NCBI GenBank assembly: GCA_013812065.1
Contig: JACCUC010000326.1
Coordinates: 1-16,621, forward strand
Source of the DNA: Thermoleophilaceae bacterium
GTDB lineage: Bacteria; Actinomycetota; Thermoleophilia; Solirubrobacterales; Thermoleophilaceae
Direction: 5' to 3'
DNA: 16,621 nt
Part shown: one piece after another, positions 1 to 8,216 of the stretch
How positions within the stretch are numbered: position 1 is the first letter of the stretch
How the letters are laid out: every line of letters starts with the position of its first letter
The notes under the pieces: generated by a model
What the model was told of the DNA's origin: nothing
Databases searched by the model: none
What the model saw: only the letters and a program-made list of their open reading frames with translations
Program-made: the position numbers and the translations under genes

Positions 1-1372
1 GCTCCGAGGGCGCCACGACCGCCGGCTCGACTTCCCCGAGCGCCTCGGCGAGGGCGCCGAGCGCCGCCTCGCCCCCACCGGGGCTCGTGCGCACGATGGC
101 GTCGGCGGGCGGGTCGAGCGCCCCCGGCCGCCCTCCCACCACGACGACCTTCACGCCGAAGCGGCGGATCGCCTTGCGGACTCGCAGGTCGAGGATCGGC
201 GACTCGTCCTGGAGCTCGGACTCGACCACGACGACAGCGCCGGCGTGGTCGATGTCGGAGACCATCGCCGCGAGCTCGGGCCGCGCGAGCGCGCGCGCCT
301 GCTCGGAGTCGAGAGTGCCGCCCGGACGCGAGTCGACGTGCGGCGAGCCGAGGCCCTCGCGCATGAGGCGCTGCAGGAGAAAGCCCTCCTCGTTGGTCGT
401 CTCTCCCCCCGCGAGGGCGGCCGTGTGCGGGCCGGCGCGCTCGAGGCCGGCCGCGGCCTCGCTCATCGCCCGCTCCCACGAGACCTCGCGCAGCTCTCCG
501 CCCTCGTTGACCATCGGCCGCGTTATCCGCTCCGGCGCGTGGATGGCCTGGAAGCCGAAGCGGCCGCGGTCGCACAGCCAGCCGTCGTCGACCTCGGCGT
601 TGTCGCGGGGGAAGACGCGCAGCACCTTGGCGTCGTCGCGGACCGTGAAGGTCACGTTGCACTGGCTCGGGCACAGCGTGCACACCGAGCCGCCGTTCTC
701 GACGTCCCAGGGCCGGGCCCGGAAGCGGTAGGCGTTCGAGGTCAGCGCGCCGACCGGGCACAGGTCGACGATGTTGCCGCTGAACGGCGCGACGTACGGG
801 TGTCCGTGGTGGGTGCCCACGTACGTCGAGTCGGCGCGCTCGAGGAAGACGAGCTGGTAGTCCTCGGAGATCTCCTGCGAGAAGCGCACGCAGCGGAAGC
901 AGAGGATGCAGCGCTCGCGGTCGATGGCGATCAGCGGCGACAGCTCGAGCGGCTTCTCGAAGTGGCGCTTGGGCTCGATGAAGCGCGATCGGCCGGCGCC
1001 CCAGCCAAAGGAGATGTCCTGGAGCGGGCACTCGCCGCCCTTGTCGCAGACCGGGCAGTCGAGCGGATGGTTGACCAGCAGGAACTCGACGATCGCGTTC
1101 TGGCCCTGCTTGACCCGGTCGGAGGTCGTGACCACGACCATGCCGTCCTTGACCGGCGTCGAGCAGGCGGTCTGAAGCTTGGGGATGCCCTCGATCTCCA
1201 CGAGGCACATGCGGCACGCGCCCACGGCCTGGCCGAGCTTGGGCTCGTAGCAGAAGACGGGGATCTCGACGTCGCCGTACTTCGCGCCGTCGACGAGGCT
1301 CATGCCCTCGGGCGCGACGACCTCGCGGCCGTCGATCTCGAAGCTGACGAAGTTGGGCTCGGGGCGGGGCAT
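1..1372 (-). CDS. nuoG: NADH-quinone oxidoreductase subunit G (partial, 3' end outside window)
   Basis: This is the large iron-sulfur subunit of the peripheral arm of complex I, carrying electrons from the NuoF flavin towards NuoB. Reading the minus strand from the ATG at 1372 gives 457 codons with no stop before the window edge. The N-terminal [2Fe-2S] ligands are C41, C53, C56 and C70. The His-Cys3 [4Fe-4S] set is H102, C106, C109 and C115, and the next [4Fe-4S] set is C155, C158, C161 and C205. A further four-Cys set (C231, C234, C238, C267) matches the extra N7 cluster found in some bacterial NuoG. The molybdopterin-oxidoreductase-like domain then begins. The gene starts 32 bp after nuoF and belongs to the same operon. 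Nothing looks broken; the truncation is only the window edge. Confidence 0.96.
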   Translation of the reverse strand, partial: MPRPEPNFVSFEIDGREVVAPEGMSLVDGAKYGDVEIPVFCYEPKLGQAVGACRMCLVEIEGIPKLQTACSTPVKDGMVVVTTSDRVKQGQNAIVEFLLVNHPLDCPVCDKGGECPLQDISFGWGAGRSRFIEPKRHFEKPLELSPLIAIDRERCILCFRCVRFSQEISEDYQLVFLERADSTYVGTHHGHPYVAPFSGNIVDLCPVGALTSNAYRFRARPWDVENGGSVCTLCPSQCNVTFTVRDDAKVLRVFPRDNAEVDDGWLCDRGRFGFQAIHAPERITRPMVNEGGELREVSWERAMSEAAAGLERAGPHTAALAGGETTNEEGFLLQRLMREGLGSPHVDSRPGGTLDSEQARALARPELAAMVSDIDHAGAVVVVESELQDESPILDLRVRKAIRRFGVKVVVVGGRPGALDPPADAIVRTSPGGGEAALGALAEALGEVEPAVVAPSE

Positions 1373-1404
1373 GTGGGCTGGTCCCTGGCGCTCGCCGGTC
1401 GGCT

Positions 1405-2736
1405 TTACGCCGGCCCGATCGACGGGGCGGCGGCCAGCTCGGGCGCGCTCTGCTCGACCAGCGCCCCCTCGTTGCGCGCCCGGGCCTCCGCGGCGTGGCG
1501 CTCGAACTCGTGGCGGAACTTCGCGAGCATCGAGCCGACCGGCATCGCCATCGAGTCGCCGAGCACGCACAGGCAGTTGCCGAGGATGTTGGTCTGGACC
1601 TGGACGAGCAGCTCGAAGTCCATCGGCGTCGCCTCGCCCGAGTCGATGCGCTCGAGCATCTTCACCGTCCAGTTGGTGCCCTCCCGGCAGGGCACGCACT
1701 TGCCGCACGACTCGTGGCGGTAGAACTCGGCGAGCCGCAGGGCCAGGGGCACGAGCGGCTGCGAGTCGTCGACGACGATCATCGAGCCCGAGCCGAGCAT
1801 CGAGCCGGCCTGGGCCATCGTCTCGAAGTCGTATCTGAGGTCGAGTCCCTCGTCCCCGGTGAGCACGGGCGCCGAGGACCCGCCGGGAAAGAAGCACTTG
1901 ATCTCGCGGCCCTCGGGCGGACCGCCGGCCAGGTCGTAGATGATCTCGCGCACGGTGGTGCCCATGGGCACCTCGTAGTTGCCGGGCCGCTGCACGTTCC
2001 CCGACACCGAGACGACCTTGGTCCCAATCGACTGCTCGGTGCCGAGCTTGCGGAACTCCTCGGCGCCCAGCCCGACTATGAGCGGAACGTTGCAGAGGGT
2101 CTCGACGTTGTTGAGCAGCGTCGGGCCCTGGTAGACCCCGGCGTTGGCCGGGAAGGGGGGCTTGAGGCGCGGGTTGCCGCGCTTGCCCTCGAGCGAGTCG
2201 AGCAACGCCATCTCCTCGCCGCAGATGTAGGCTCCCGCACCGCGGTGGACGACGAGCTCGAGGTCGAAGCCGATCTCGAGGATGTCCTTGCCCAGGTAGC
2301 CGGCCGTATAGGCCTCGGCGACGGCGCGCTCGAGGATGTCGGCCTGGTGCGCGTACTCGCCGCGGATGTAGATGAACGCCTGGTTGGCGCCGATGGCGCG
2401 GGCGCCGATGATGCAGCCCTCGACGAGCAGGTGGGGGTTCTTCTGAATCAGGACCCGGTCCTTGAAGGCCCCGGGCTCGGACTCGTCGGCGTTGCAGATC
2501 AAGTACTTGTCCATGTCGCCCTTGGGCACGAAGCCGGCCTTCATGCCCATCGGAAAGCCGGCGCCGCCTCGGCCGCGTATCTCGGAGTCTGAGATCCGCT
2601 GGAGGACCTCGTCCTGGTCGAGCTCGGTCAGCGCCTTGCGCAGCGAGCTGTAGCCGCCCCGGCGCTCGTAGACCTCGAGCAAGTGCAGCCCTGGCTCATC
2701 GATGTCCTCGAGCAGGCGAAGCGGTGGGGCCTTCAT
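1405..2736 (-). CDS. nuoF: NADH-quinone oxidoreductase subunit F
   Basis: This is the NADH-oxidising, FMN-binding subunit of complex I (443 aa, normal family length). The glycine-rich GRGGAGFP motif is at residues 55-62 and the ICGEE motif at 171-175, both in the FMN/NADH domain. The [4Fe-4S] cluster motif SCGKCVPC gives C344, C347 and C350, with C390 as the fourth ligand; C388 is an additional nearby Cys. The residue after ICGEE is Met where many homologues have Thr, a minor change. The ATG overlaps the nuoE stop by 4 bp, pointing to translational coupling. The Ala/Glu-rich C-terminal tail of about 25 residues is not typical core sequence. Confidence 0.97.
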   Translation of the reverse strand: MKAPPLRLLEDIDEPGLHLLEVYERRGGYSSLRKALTELDQDEVLQRISDSEIRGRGGAGFPMGMKAGFVPKGDMDKYLICNADESEPGAFKDRVLIQKNPHLLVEGCIIGARAIGANQAFIYIRGEYAHQADILERAVAEAYTAGYLGKDILEIGFDLELVVHRGAGAYICGEEMALLDSLEGKRGNPRLKPPFPANAGVYQGPTLLNNVETLCNVPLIVGLGAEEFRKLGTEQSIGTKVVSVSGNVQRPGNYEVPMGTTVREIIYDLAGGPPEGREIKCFFPGGSSAPVLTGDEGLDLRYDFETMAQAGSMLGSGSMIVVDDSQPLVPLALRLAEFYRHESCGKCVPCREGTNWTVKMLERIDSGEATPMDFELLVQVQTNILGNCLCVLGDSMAMPVGSMLAKFRHEFERHAAEARARNEGALVEQSAPELAAAPSIGPA

Positions 2737-3455
2737 TTGGCTTCGTCCTGGGGCGGAGGGTCGCCGGCACCGGCGGGCATATGGTCGGGGTCGTCGAGGC
2801 CGCGGCCGGGGAGCGGAACACGGCCCTCGCGCAGGGCGAGGACGATCTCGGGGGCGTCACTCGGTTTGAGCGGGCCCACATAGCGCCCGTCCACCGAGGC
2901 CATCGGCTGCATGTCGCACGCGCCGAGGCACTCGAACGCGCGGATGTCTGTGTCTCCGAGGTCGAGCTTCTCGGCGGCCTCGACGATCGCGTCGTAGATC
3001 CGCTTGGCGTTCGACAGGTGGCACGACACGCTCGTGCACACATAGATGTAGTGGCGCCCGAGCGGCTCCTCGTTGAGCATGTCGTAGAAGGAGGCGATCG
3101 AGGACAGGTAGGCGGGCGTCACCTTCATCACCGCCGCGACCTGGAGCATGGCCAGGGTCGAGAGGTACCCGTGGTGGCGCTGGGCGATCTTTAGCGCCGG
3201 CAGGACGGCCGAGCGCGGATCGGGGTAGAGCGACATCCGGTACTCGATCTCGGCCAGGAGCTCGGGCGGGACGCGCACGTCGGCGAGCTGGGGAATGACC
3301 GCGGGATCCTTGTCGAGGTCGGCGGGCAGATCCCAGCCGGCCGCCACCGAGGGTTTCCCCGAGGCGATCTGGTGGTCGAGCCCGACGAGGCGGTCGGCGA
3401 CGAGCGGATGCTCGGCGCGCACCGAGCCGTTCGCCTGTCCGTCGCGGTCGGCCAT
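2733..3455 (-). CDS. nuoE: NADH-quinone oxidoreductase subunit E
   Basis: This thioredoxin-like [2Fe-2S] subunit of complex I works beside NuoF in NADH oxidation. The four cluster ligands are C140 and C145 (CTSVSC) and C176 and C180 (CLGAC). At 240 aa it is longer than E. coli NuoE. The extra length is an N-terminal stretch of about 60 residues and a Pro/Gly/Asp-rich tail, as is common in actinobacterial versions. The ATG shares one base with the nuoD stop (TGATG), which supports this start over the internal Met at residue 74, since the core fold begins before that residue. It overlaps nuoF by 4 bp. Confidence 0.95.
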   Translation of the reverse strand: MADRDGQANGSVRAEHPLVADRLVGLDHQIASGKPSVAAGWDLPADLDKDPAVIPQLADVRVPPELLAEIEYRMSLYPDPRSAVLPALKIAQRHHGYLSTLAMLQVAAVMKVTPAYLSSIASFYDMLNEEPLGRHYIYVCTSVSCHLSNAKRIYDAIVEAAEKLDLGDTDIRAFECLGACDMQPMASVDGRYVGPLKPSDAPEIVLALREGRVPLPGRGLDDPDHMPAGAGDPPPQDEAK

Positions 3456-4717
3456 CAGCGGTCGATCCCTCCCAGGATCGGGTCGAGCATGGCGATCGAG
3501 GCGACCAGGTCGGCGATCAGCTCACCCTGCGCCATGTCGTGCAGGGACTGCAGGTTGACGAACGACGGATCGCGCATGTGCACGCGCGCGGGCTTCGAGG
3601 ACCCGTCGGCGACCACGAAGCAGCCGAGCTCCCCGCGCGGCGACTCGATCGCCTCGTAGACCTCGCCCGGCGGCACGCGGAAGCCCTCGGTCACGAGCTT
3701 GAAGTGGTGGATCAGCGCCTCCATGCTCGTGGCCAGCTCGTGCCGCGGCGGAAGCGCGACCTTGCGGTTGTTGGTCACGTACGGTCCCTCGGGCAGCCCG
3801 TCGAGAGCCTGCTCGACGATCCGCATCGACTCGCGCATCTCCGCGATCCGCACGCGGTAGCGGTCGTAGTGGTCGCCCACCGTCCCGACGGGGATCCGGA
3901 AGTCGAAGTGCTCGTACGAGCAGTAGGGCATGGCCTTGCGCAGGTCCCATGGATCGCCGGTGGCGCGGATGAGCGGACCGCTGACGCCGAGCCCCTTGAG
4001 CCGCTCGCGCGACACGATTCCCACGTCGCGCAGGCGCTCGACGAAGATCTGGTTCTCGTCGAGCAGCGCCTCGTACTGGTTGATGCGCGTGCGCATGGTG
4101 GCCGTGAAGTCCCGCGTCTTGCGCTCGAACCCGGGCGGGATGTCCTCGATCACGCCCCCGACCTGGAAGTAGCGCGTGTGCAGGCGCTGGCCGCCCGACA
4201 TCTCGAACAGGTCGAGGATCATGTCGCGGTCGCGCAGCGACCACCAGAGCATGCTGATGGCGCCGAGGTCGAGCGCCGAGGTCCCGAGCCAGAACAGGTG
4301 GCTCGCGATCCGGTTCAGCTCCATGTGGATCACGCGCAGGTACTGCGCCCGCGGCGGCACCTCCTCGCCGAGCAGCCGCTCGACGGCCCCGCAGAACGCG
4401 TAGGCGTTGAAGTAGTAGGCCAGGTAGTCCATCCGCTCGACGAACGTGATGGCCTTCCAGTACTGCTGGTCCTCGCAGCTCTTCTCGATGCCGGTGTGGA
4501 CGTAGCCGATCAGCGGCACCACGTCGCGCACGACCTCGCCCTCGAGCGTGCACAGCAGGCGCAGCACCCCGTGGGTCGCGGGGTGGTGCGGGCCCATGTT
4601 GACCGTGAACAGCTCGGCGTCGGGCTCGACCTCGGTGCCGGCGAGCGGCGCCTCGATGCGCTCGAGCGTCACCGACTCCTCGCGCTCGCGGTAGGGCGTG
4701 GACAGCGGGCTACTCAT
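3455..4717 (-). CDS. nuoD: NADH-quinone oxidoreductase subunit D
   Basis: This 49-kDa-type subunit of complex I forms the quinone-reaction chamber with NuoB. The protein has 420 aa. The signature NMGPHHPATHG lies at residues 40-50 and includes the His pair next to the quinone site. It is followed by GYVHTGIEK at 71-79 and a C-terminal D-P-x-x-G-G-I-D-R end typical of the family. The first 35 residues are a variable leader. The ATG lies inside nuoC with an 8-bp overlap, and the stop shares a base with nuoE. It is a standalone NuoD; nuoC is a separate gene, not fused as in E. coli. Confidence 0.97.
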   Translation of the reverse strand: MSSPLSTPYREREESVTLERIEAPLAGTEVEPDAELFTVNMGPHHPATHGVLRLLCTLEGEVVRDVVPLIGYVHTGIEKSCEDQQYWKAITFVERMDYLAYYFNAYAFCGAVERLLGEEVPPRAQYLRVIHMELNRIASHLFWLGTSALDLGAISMLWWSLRDRDMILDLFEMSGGQRLHTRYFQVGGVIEDIPPGFERKTRDFTATMRTRINQYEALLDENQIFVERLRDVGIVSRERLKGLGVSGPLIRATGDPWDLRKAMPYCSYEHFDFRIPVGTVGDHYDRYRVRIAEMRESMRIVEQALDGLPEGPYVTNNRKVALPPRHELATSMEALIHHFKLVTEGFRVPPGEVYEAIESPRGELGCFVVADGSSKPARVHMRDPSFVNLQSLHDMAQGELIADLVASIAMLDPILGGIDR

Positions 4718-5240
4718 ACCAGCGGGGGACCTCGTGCTCGTTGTAGGTGTAGAGGACCGGCTCGCCGCCGATCGGGAAGTCGCGGCGCTGGGGGTGGCCC
4801 TCGTAGTCCTCGGGCATGTGCAGGCGGCGCAGGTCCTCGTGCCCGGCGAAGCGCACGCCGAAGAAGTCGAAGACCTCCTTCTCCTGGAAGTCGGCGGTCG
4901 GGAAGAGGTCGGTGACGGTGGGCAGCGCGCCCGATTCCGCGACCTCGAGGGTCATGCGCGTGCGCACGCCGAGGCGCTCGCGGCGCTCGCTCGAGAGGAG
5001 CTGGTAGTGCACGGCGAGGCGCGGCTCCTTGGGGAAGTAGTCGCAGCCGTGCAGGCTCGCGAGGAAGTCGAAGGGCTCGTCGGCGTCTGCGTGCAGGAAG
5101 CGGATGACCTCGTGCACGTCGTCGGGGCGCACGTCGAGTGTCGACTGGCCGCGGAAGTGGATGGTCTCGCGCACCGATCCCTCACCGACCGCACCGCGCA
5201 CCGCCCGGGCCACGAGCTCGAGGCCCGTGGGGTCGATCAC
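4710..5240 (-). CDS. nuoC: NADH-quinone oxidoreductase subunit C
   Basis: This 30-kDa-type subunit of the peripheral arm of complex I has 176 aa. I chose the GTG start at 5240 because it overlaps the nuoB stop as GTGA. Upstream, this frame continues through nuoB as a non-coding shadow. The family signature with E121, F124, D125, G128, F131 and G133, followed by LRRLHMPEDYEGHPQRRD-like sequence at about 137-154, identifies it. It overlaps nuoD by 8 bp. There are no cofactor ligands, as expected for this structural subunit. Confidence 0.95.
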   Translation of the reverse strand: MIDPTGLELVARAVRGAVGEGSVRETIHFRGQSTLDVRPDDVHEVIRFLHADADEPFDFLASLHGCDYFPKEPRLAVHYQLLSSERRERLGVRTRMTLEVAESGALPTVTDLFPTADFQEKEVFDFFGVRFAGHEDLRRLHMPEDYEGHPQRRDFPIGGEPVLYTYNEHEVPRWYE

Positions 5241-5908
5241 CCGAGTCCTCCCTCGAGGCTGCGCGGGTCGTCGTGGCCCCAGACCTCTTCGGTGCCCTGG
5301 GCCCCGTAGCGCTCGCGCCAGCCGAGGTCCGGCTGACCCTTGATCTTCTCCTGCAGGCGGTTGATGCCGTGGAGCAGGGCCTCGGGGCGCGGCGGGCAAC
5401 CGGGGACGTAGACGTCGACCGGCAGGAAGCGGTCGGCGCCCTGCACGAGCGCATAGTTGTTGAACATGCCGGCGCTCGAGGCGCAGGCGCCCATCGAGAT
5501 CACCCACTTCGGCTCGAGCATCTGGTCGTAGATGCGGCGGATGACCGGGGCCATCTTCATGGCCACGCGGCCCGAGAGGATGAGCATGTCGGCCTGGCGC
5601 GGCGAGGCGCGGAAGACCTCGGCGCCGAAGCGGGCGGCGTCGTTGCGCGGCGCGCCGACCGTCGAGATCATCTCGATGGCACAGCAGGCGAGGCCGAACG
5701 TGAGCGGCCACGGAGCGTTCGCGCGCGCCCAGTTCTGGGCCTTCTCGAGGGTGGTCAGGCCGAGCCGTGACTCGACGTACTCCCCGAGCTCCGAGTCCTC
5801 GATCTCGCCGCGCAGCATCTGGCGCGCGCGGTACTGGCGCACGCGCAGCCCGTCGGTCTCGGGGAGCTCCTGCGGCTCGGTCTGGAGCGGCTGCCGCCTT
5901 ATCTCCAT
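5237..5908 (-). CDS. nuoB: NADH-quinone oxidoreductase subunit B
   Basis: This subunit carries cluster N2, the last iron-sulfur centre before quinone. The 223-aa protein has the tandem Cys pair C75-C76 in GLACCAIEM, then C142 (MGACAS) and C171 (VPGCPPRPE), the four N2 ligands. The reading frame stays open upstream to about 6529, but that part runs antisense to, or out of frame with, nuoA. The ATG at 5908 gives the expected family length and a 10-bp overlap with the nuoA stop. The basic first 30 residues are a typical variable leader. The stop overlaps the nuoC GTG. Confidence 0.96.
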   Translation of the reverse strand: MEIRRQPLQTEPQELPETDGLRVRQYRARQMLRGEIEDSELGEYVESRLGLTTLEKAQNWARANAPWPLTFGLACCAIEMISTVGAPRNDAARFGAEVFRASPRQADMLILSGRVAMKMAPVIRRIYDQMLEPKWVISMGACASSAGMFNNYALVQGADRFLPVDVYVPGCPPRPEALLHGINRLQEKIKGQPDLGWRERYGAQGTEEVWGHDDPRSLEGGLG

Positions 5909-6255
5909 TCGAGCGCCCCACGGCGCCACACGAACACGAAGGCTATGAACAGGAGGGCGATGAACACGATCGTCTCGATCAGGGCGAATACCCCGAGGGC
6001 CTCGAGTTGAACGGCCACCGGGTAGAGGAATACGACCTCGATGTCGAACAGTATGAAGAGCATCGCGATCAGGTAGAAGCTGATCCCGAATCGGAAGTTG
6101 CTCGTGACCTCGGAGGGCAGCCCGCACTCGTAGGGCTCCGACTTGATCCGCGACGGCCGCTTGGGCCCGAGCCAGCCGTTGATGGCGGTGAAGATCAGCC
6201 CGACGCCGACTCCGAGCACGAGGAAGACGAGGACGGGCAGGTAGCTCTTCAGCAT
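5899..6255 (-). CDS. nuoA: NADH-quinone oxidoreductase subunit A
   Basis: This small membrane subunit of complex I connects the peripheral and membrane arms. The 118-aa protein has three predicted membrane helices at about 6-26, 58-80 and 88-109. The hallmark C44 in the loop after helix 1 (PYECG) and the acidic motif FDIEVVFLYP at 70-79 are both present. It is the first gene of the operon. A GGAGG (6258-6262) precedes the ATG by only 2 nt, which is tight, but no alternative in-frame start fits the conserved N-terminus. Confidence 0.96.
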   Translation of the reverse strand: MLKSYLPVLVFLVLGVGVGLIFTAINGWLGPKRPSRIKSEPYECGLPSEVTSNFRFGISFYLIAMLFILFDIEVVFLYPVAVQLEALGVFALIETIVFIALLFIAFVFVWRRGALEWR

Positions 6256-6322
6256 CGCCTCCGGGGTATATCTGACTTTGTGACAGTTTGCAACTTAGTG
6301 CGAAAGGGCGCTTGAGCGGCCC
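6256..6322. promoter_or_regulatory. Divergent intergenic region between nuoA and a membrane protein gene
   Basis: These 67 bp must hold the promoter of the nuo operon and may hold one for the plus-strand gene. On the minus strand TTGCAA (6288-6293) and TATACC (6265-6270) stand 17 nt apart and each match a sigma-70 box at four of six positions. The implied start of transcription would be almost at the ATG, so the assignment is weak. Just before the plus-strand ATG, 6306-6322 can fold into a near-perfect GC-rich hairpin (GGGCGCT/AGCGGCCC), which could limit initiation of that gene. Confidence 0.3.
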
Positions 6323-6763
6323 ATGAGCGACGTCCACGCCATTCTCGGGGCGGTCGTGCTGGTGACCAACCTGCTCGCGGGAGTGTGGGGCGGCGTGGCC
6401 TGGGTGCGCCGCGAGCCCTCGGTGGTCTTCTGGTACCTGCTGCGGGCCGCCCAGGTCGTCGTCGTCGTCCAGGTGCTGATCGGGCTCCTGCTGCTCGCCG
6501 GCGGCCGGCGGGCTCCCGGCTCGCTCCACTTCCTCTACGGGATCGCCCCGCTCGTGGTCGCGCTGGTGAGCGAGACGATGCGGGTCGGCGCTGCGCAGCG
6601 CGAGCTCGCCGAGGCGGGGGACGTCGAGGCCCTCGAGCGGCGCGAGCAGGCGCTCCTGGCGCGGCGGGTGGTCCAGCGCGAGATGGGGATCATGAGCGTG
6701 GGGGCGCTGCTGATCGTGACGTTGGCGCTACGTGCGGTCGGGACGGGCGGCGGGCTGCTCTGA
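6323..6763 (+). CDS. Hypothetical four-helix membrane protein
   Basis: I do not recognise a named family. The 146-aa protein has four hydrophobic segments, at about 6-28, 35-59, 68-84 and 121-138. Between helices 3 and 4 lies a charged, probably cytoplasmic helix (about 86-118) rich in Glu, Arg and Gln. The ATG at 6323 is the only usable start, since an in-frame GTG 24 bp upstream is followed by a stop. No clear ribosome binding site is seen. The gene is divergent from nuoA, so a link to respiration is possible but unproven. Confidence 0.75.
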   Translation: MSDVHAILGAVVLVTNLLAGVWGGVAWVRREPSVVFWYLLRAAQVVVVVQVLIGLLLLAGGRRAPGSLHFLYGIAPLVVALVSETMRVGAAQRELAEAGDVEALERREQALLARRVVQREMGIMSVGALLIVTLALRAVGTGGGLL

Positions 6764-6812
6764 GGCGTGGGGCGGCGTGTCTGGTTCGCGGCGTGCGGGT
6801 ACCCATGCTGGC

Positions 6813-7238
6813 ATGTCGGGGGAAGCCGCTTCAGCTCGCTCCGACCGACTCGGTCCGCGCAACCTCTCGATTCCGGCCCGGCTCGAACGCCTCCACGACG
6901 TCCGCGCCTTCGTCGACCGGGTGTCACTCGATGCCGGCTTCGGCGAGCGCGCCCGCCATGAGATCAAGCTCGCGGTCAACGAGGCGGTCACCAACGCCAT
7001 CCGCCACGGCTCGGCGTCCGCCGACGACCTAGTCGAGCTGGCGATCAAGGAGGAGGATGACCGGCTCATCTTCTCCGTCGCCGACACCGGCATCTTCGTT
7101 GACCGCTTCGAGTTGCCGCGCGACCTCCCCGAGCGCGGGCGGGGTCTGCGCTTCATCGCCGAGCTTATGGACGGACTCGAGGTCCGCCCCGACTACGACG
7201 GGACGACGATCTGCTTCTTCAAGCGGAGCGTGCGCTAG
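6813..7238 (+). CDS. RsbW/SpoIIAB-like ATP-binding protein (anti-sigma factor type)
   Basis: This is a 141-aa single-domain GHKL ATPase of the HATPase_c_2 (SpoIIAB/RsbW) kind. Such proteins bind a sigma factor or phosphorylate an anti-anti-sigma factor. The N box contains E57 and N61 in NEAVTNAIRHG, the G1 box is D91-T-G, and the G2 box is the G109-R-G-L stretch. The ATG at 6813 removes a Gly/Arg-rich, low-complexity lead-in (6732-6812) that does not look coding. No sigma factor or antagonist gene is adjacent, so its partner is unknown. It converges on ku with a 4-bp overlap. Confidence 0.85.
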   Translation: MSGEAASARSDRLGPRNLSIPARLERLHDVRAFVDRVSLDAGFGERARHEIKLAVNEAVTNAIRHGSASADDLVELAIKEEDDRLIFSVADTGIFVDRFELPRDLPERGRGLRFIAELMDGLEVRPDYDGTTICFFKRSVR

Positions 7239-8158
7239 CTTCGCGAGCGGCTGGCGCTCTTCGCGCTCCGGCTCCCCGACTTTGCCCCGCCCGCCTTGCT
7301 CCCTCCGTTGCGGCCGTTCGCCGGCGCTTTCTTACGTCCACCCTTGGACGTCGGTTTCGCGGCGCCGTCGCCTTCGCTCGGCACGGCTTCCTTCGTCTGG
7401 TCGATGCTCGCCTTGAGCGCGGCCATCAGGTCGGGCACGGGCTCGGCCGGCGGCGCCTCGGCCTGCACGACCACCTCCTCGCCCGAGAGCTTGCGCTCGA
7501 TCAGCGCCAGCGTCTCACGCTTGTGCTCGTTCTCGAACTCGTCCGGATCGAAGGGGCGGGCGAGGCTCTCGACTAGCTGAGTCGCCATGCCGACCTCAAG
7601 GTCTGTGACCTCGACCTCGCGCACGCGCTCGTCGATCTCCTCCTTGGGACGGACGTCCTCGGGATAGAAGAGGAGCTCGGCGACGAGCGCGTCGCCCGCC
7701 GGGCGCAGGAGCACGACGTGCTCGCGGCTCGACATGACGACCTTCCCGAGCGCGGCCTTGCCGGTCCGCTTCATGGCCTCGATGAGCAGGGCGTAGGGCT
7801 TGCTCGCCCCCTCCTGGGGCTCGAGGTAGTAGGAGCGGTCGTAGAAGACCGGGTCGATCTCGTCGAGGTCTACAAACGAGACGAGGTCGATCGTGCGCCG
7901 CCGCTCGACGGCGACGGCCTCGAGCTCCTCGTCGGTGACGGGTAGGAACTGGTCCTTCGAGACCTCGTAGCCCTTGATCGTCTCGTCGCGCTCGACGACC
8001 TCGCCGCGCGCGGGCGAGAAGAGCTGCTGCTTGATCGGCTGGAGGGTCTCGCGGTCGAGGGTGCGGAACTTGGGGTCCGTCCGCTGCGTGGCGATCCCGA
8101 CCGAGACCGGGATGTTGACGAGCCCGAAGGAGATCGTGCCTTTCCAGATCGAGCGCAT
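7235..8158 (-). CDS. ku: Non-homologous end joining protein Ku
   Basis: Bacterial Ku binds DNA double-strand ends as a homodimer and recruits the ligase LigD. The 307-aa protein starts with the characteristic MRSIWKGTISFGLVNIPV block. It continues with KGYEVSKDQFLPVTDEEL at about 62-79 and the DEIDPVFYDRSYYLEP and GKVVMSSREHVVLLRP blocks typical of the Ku core. The last 45 or so residues are rich in Lys, Arg, Ser and Gly, like the basic tails of many actinobacterial Ku proteins that aid DNA binding. It lacks the Cys pairs seen in some homologues. No ligD is in the window. Confidence 0.95.
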   Translation of the reverse strand: MRSIWKGTISFGLVNIPVSVGIATQRTDPKFRTLDRETLQPIKQQLFSPARGEVVERDETIKGYEVSKDQFLPVTDEELEAVAVERRRTIDLVSFVDLDEIDPVFYDRSYYLEPQEGASKPYALLIEAMKRTGKAALGKVVMSSREHVVLLRPAGDALVAELLFYPEDVRPKEEIDERVREVEVTDLEVGMATQLVESLARPFDPDEFENEHKRETLALIERKLSGEEVVVQAEAPPAEPVPDLMAALKASIDQTKEAVPSEGDGAAKPTSKGGRKKAPANGRNGGSKAGGAKSGSRSAKSASRSRS

Positions 8159-8216
8159 GGTGGCTTCATTCTCTCAGATGGCGAGTTGGCCCCCGGGGTG
8201 CATGGAGGGTTGCAGC

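Noticed and set aside
245..1723. Long plus-strand open frame antisense to nuoG and nuoF
   Set aside because: It is the mirror of GC-rich coding sequence. The minus strand holds clear complex I subunits with all cluster ligands, and the plus-strand translation has no recognisable motif.
6278..6293. TTGTGACAGTTTGCAA as a Rex (NADH-sensing) operator upstream of nuoA
   Set aside because: Only the left half-site matches. The right half and the spacing do not fit the TTGTGA-N6-TCACAA pattern, so the symmetry is too poor to call.
5237..6529. A single 430-residue minus-strand frame that would give a fused or much longer NuoB
   Set aside because: The upstream part runs out of frame with nuoA and past it into the divergent gene. 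The NuoB family begins at the ATG at 5908, which overlaps the nuoA stop.
7235..8158. Ku as part of the island's function or of an adjacent NHEJ operon
   Set aside because: No ligD is nearby, and ku is separated from the island by an ordinary cupin gene. It looks like normal chromosomal context.
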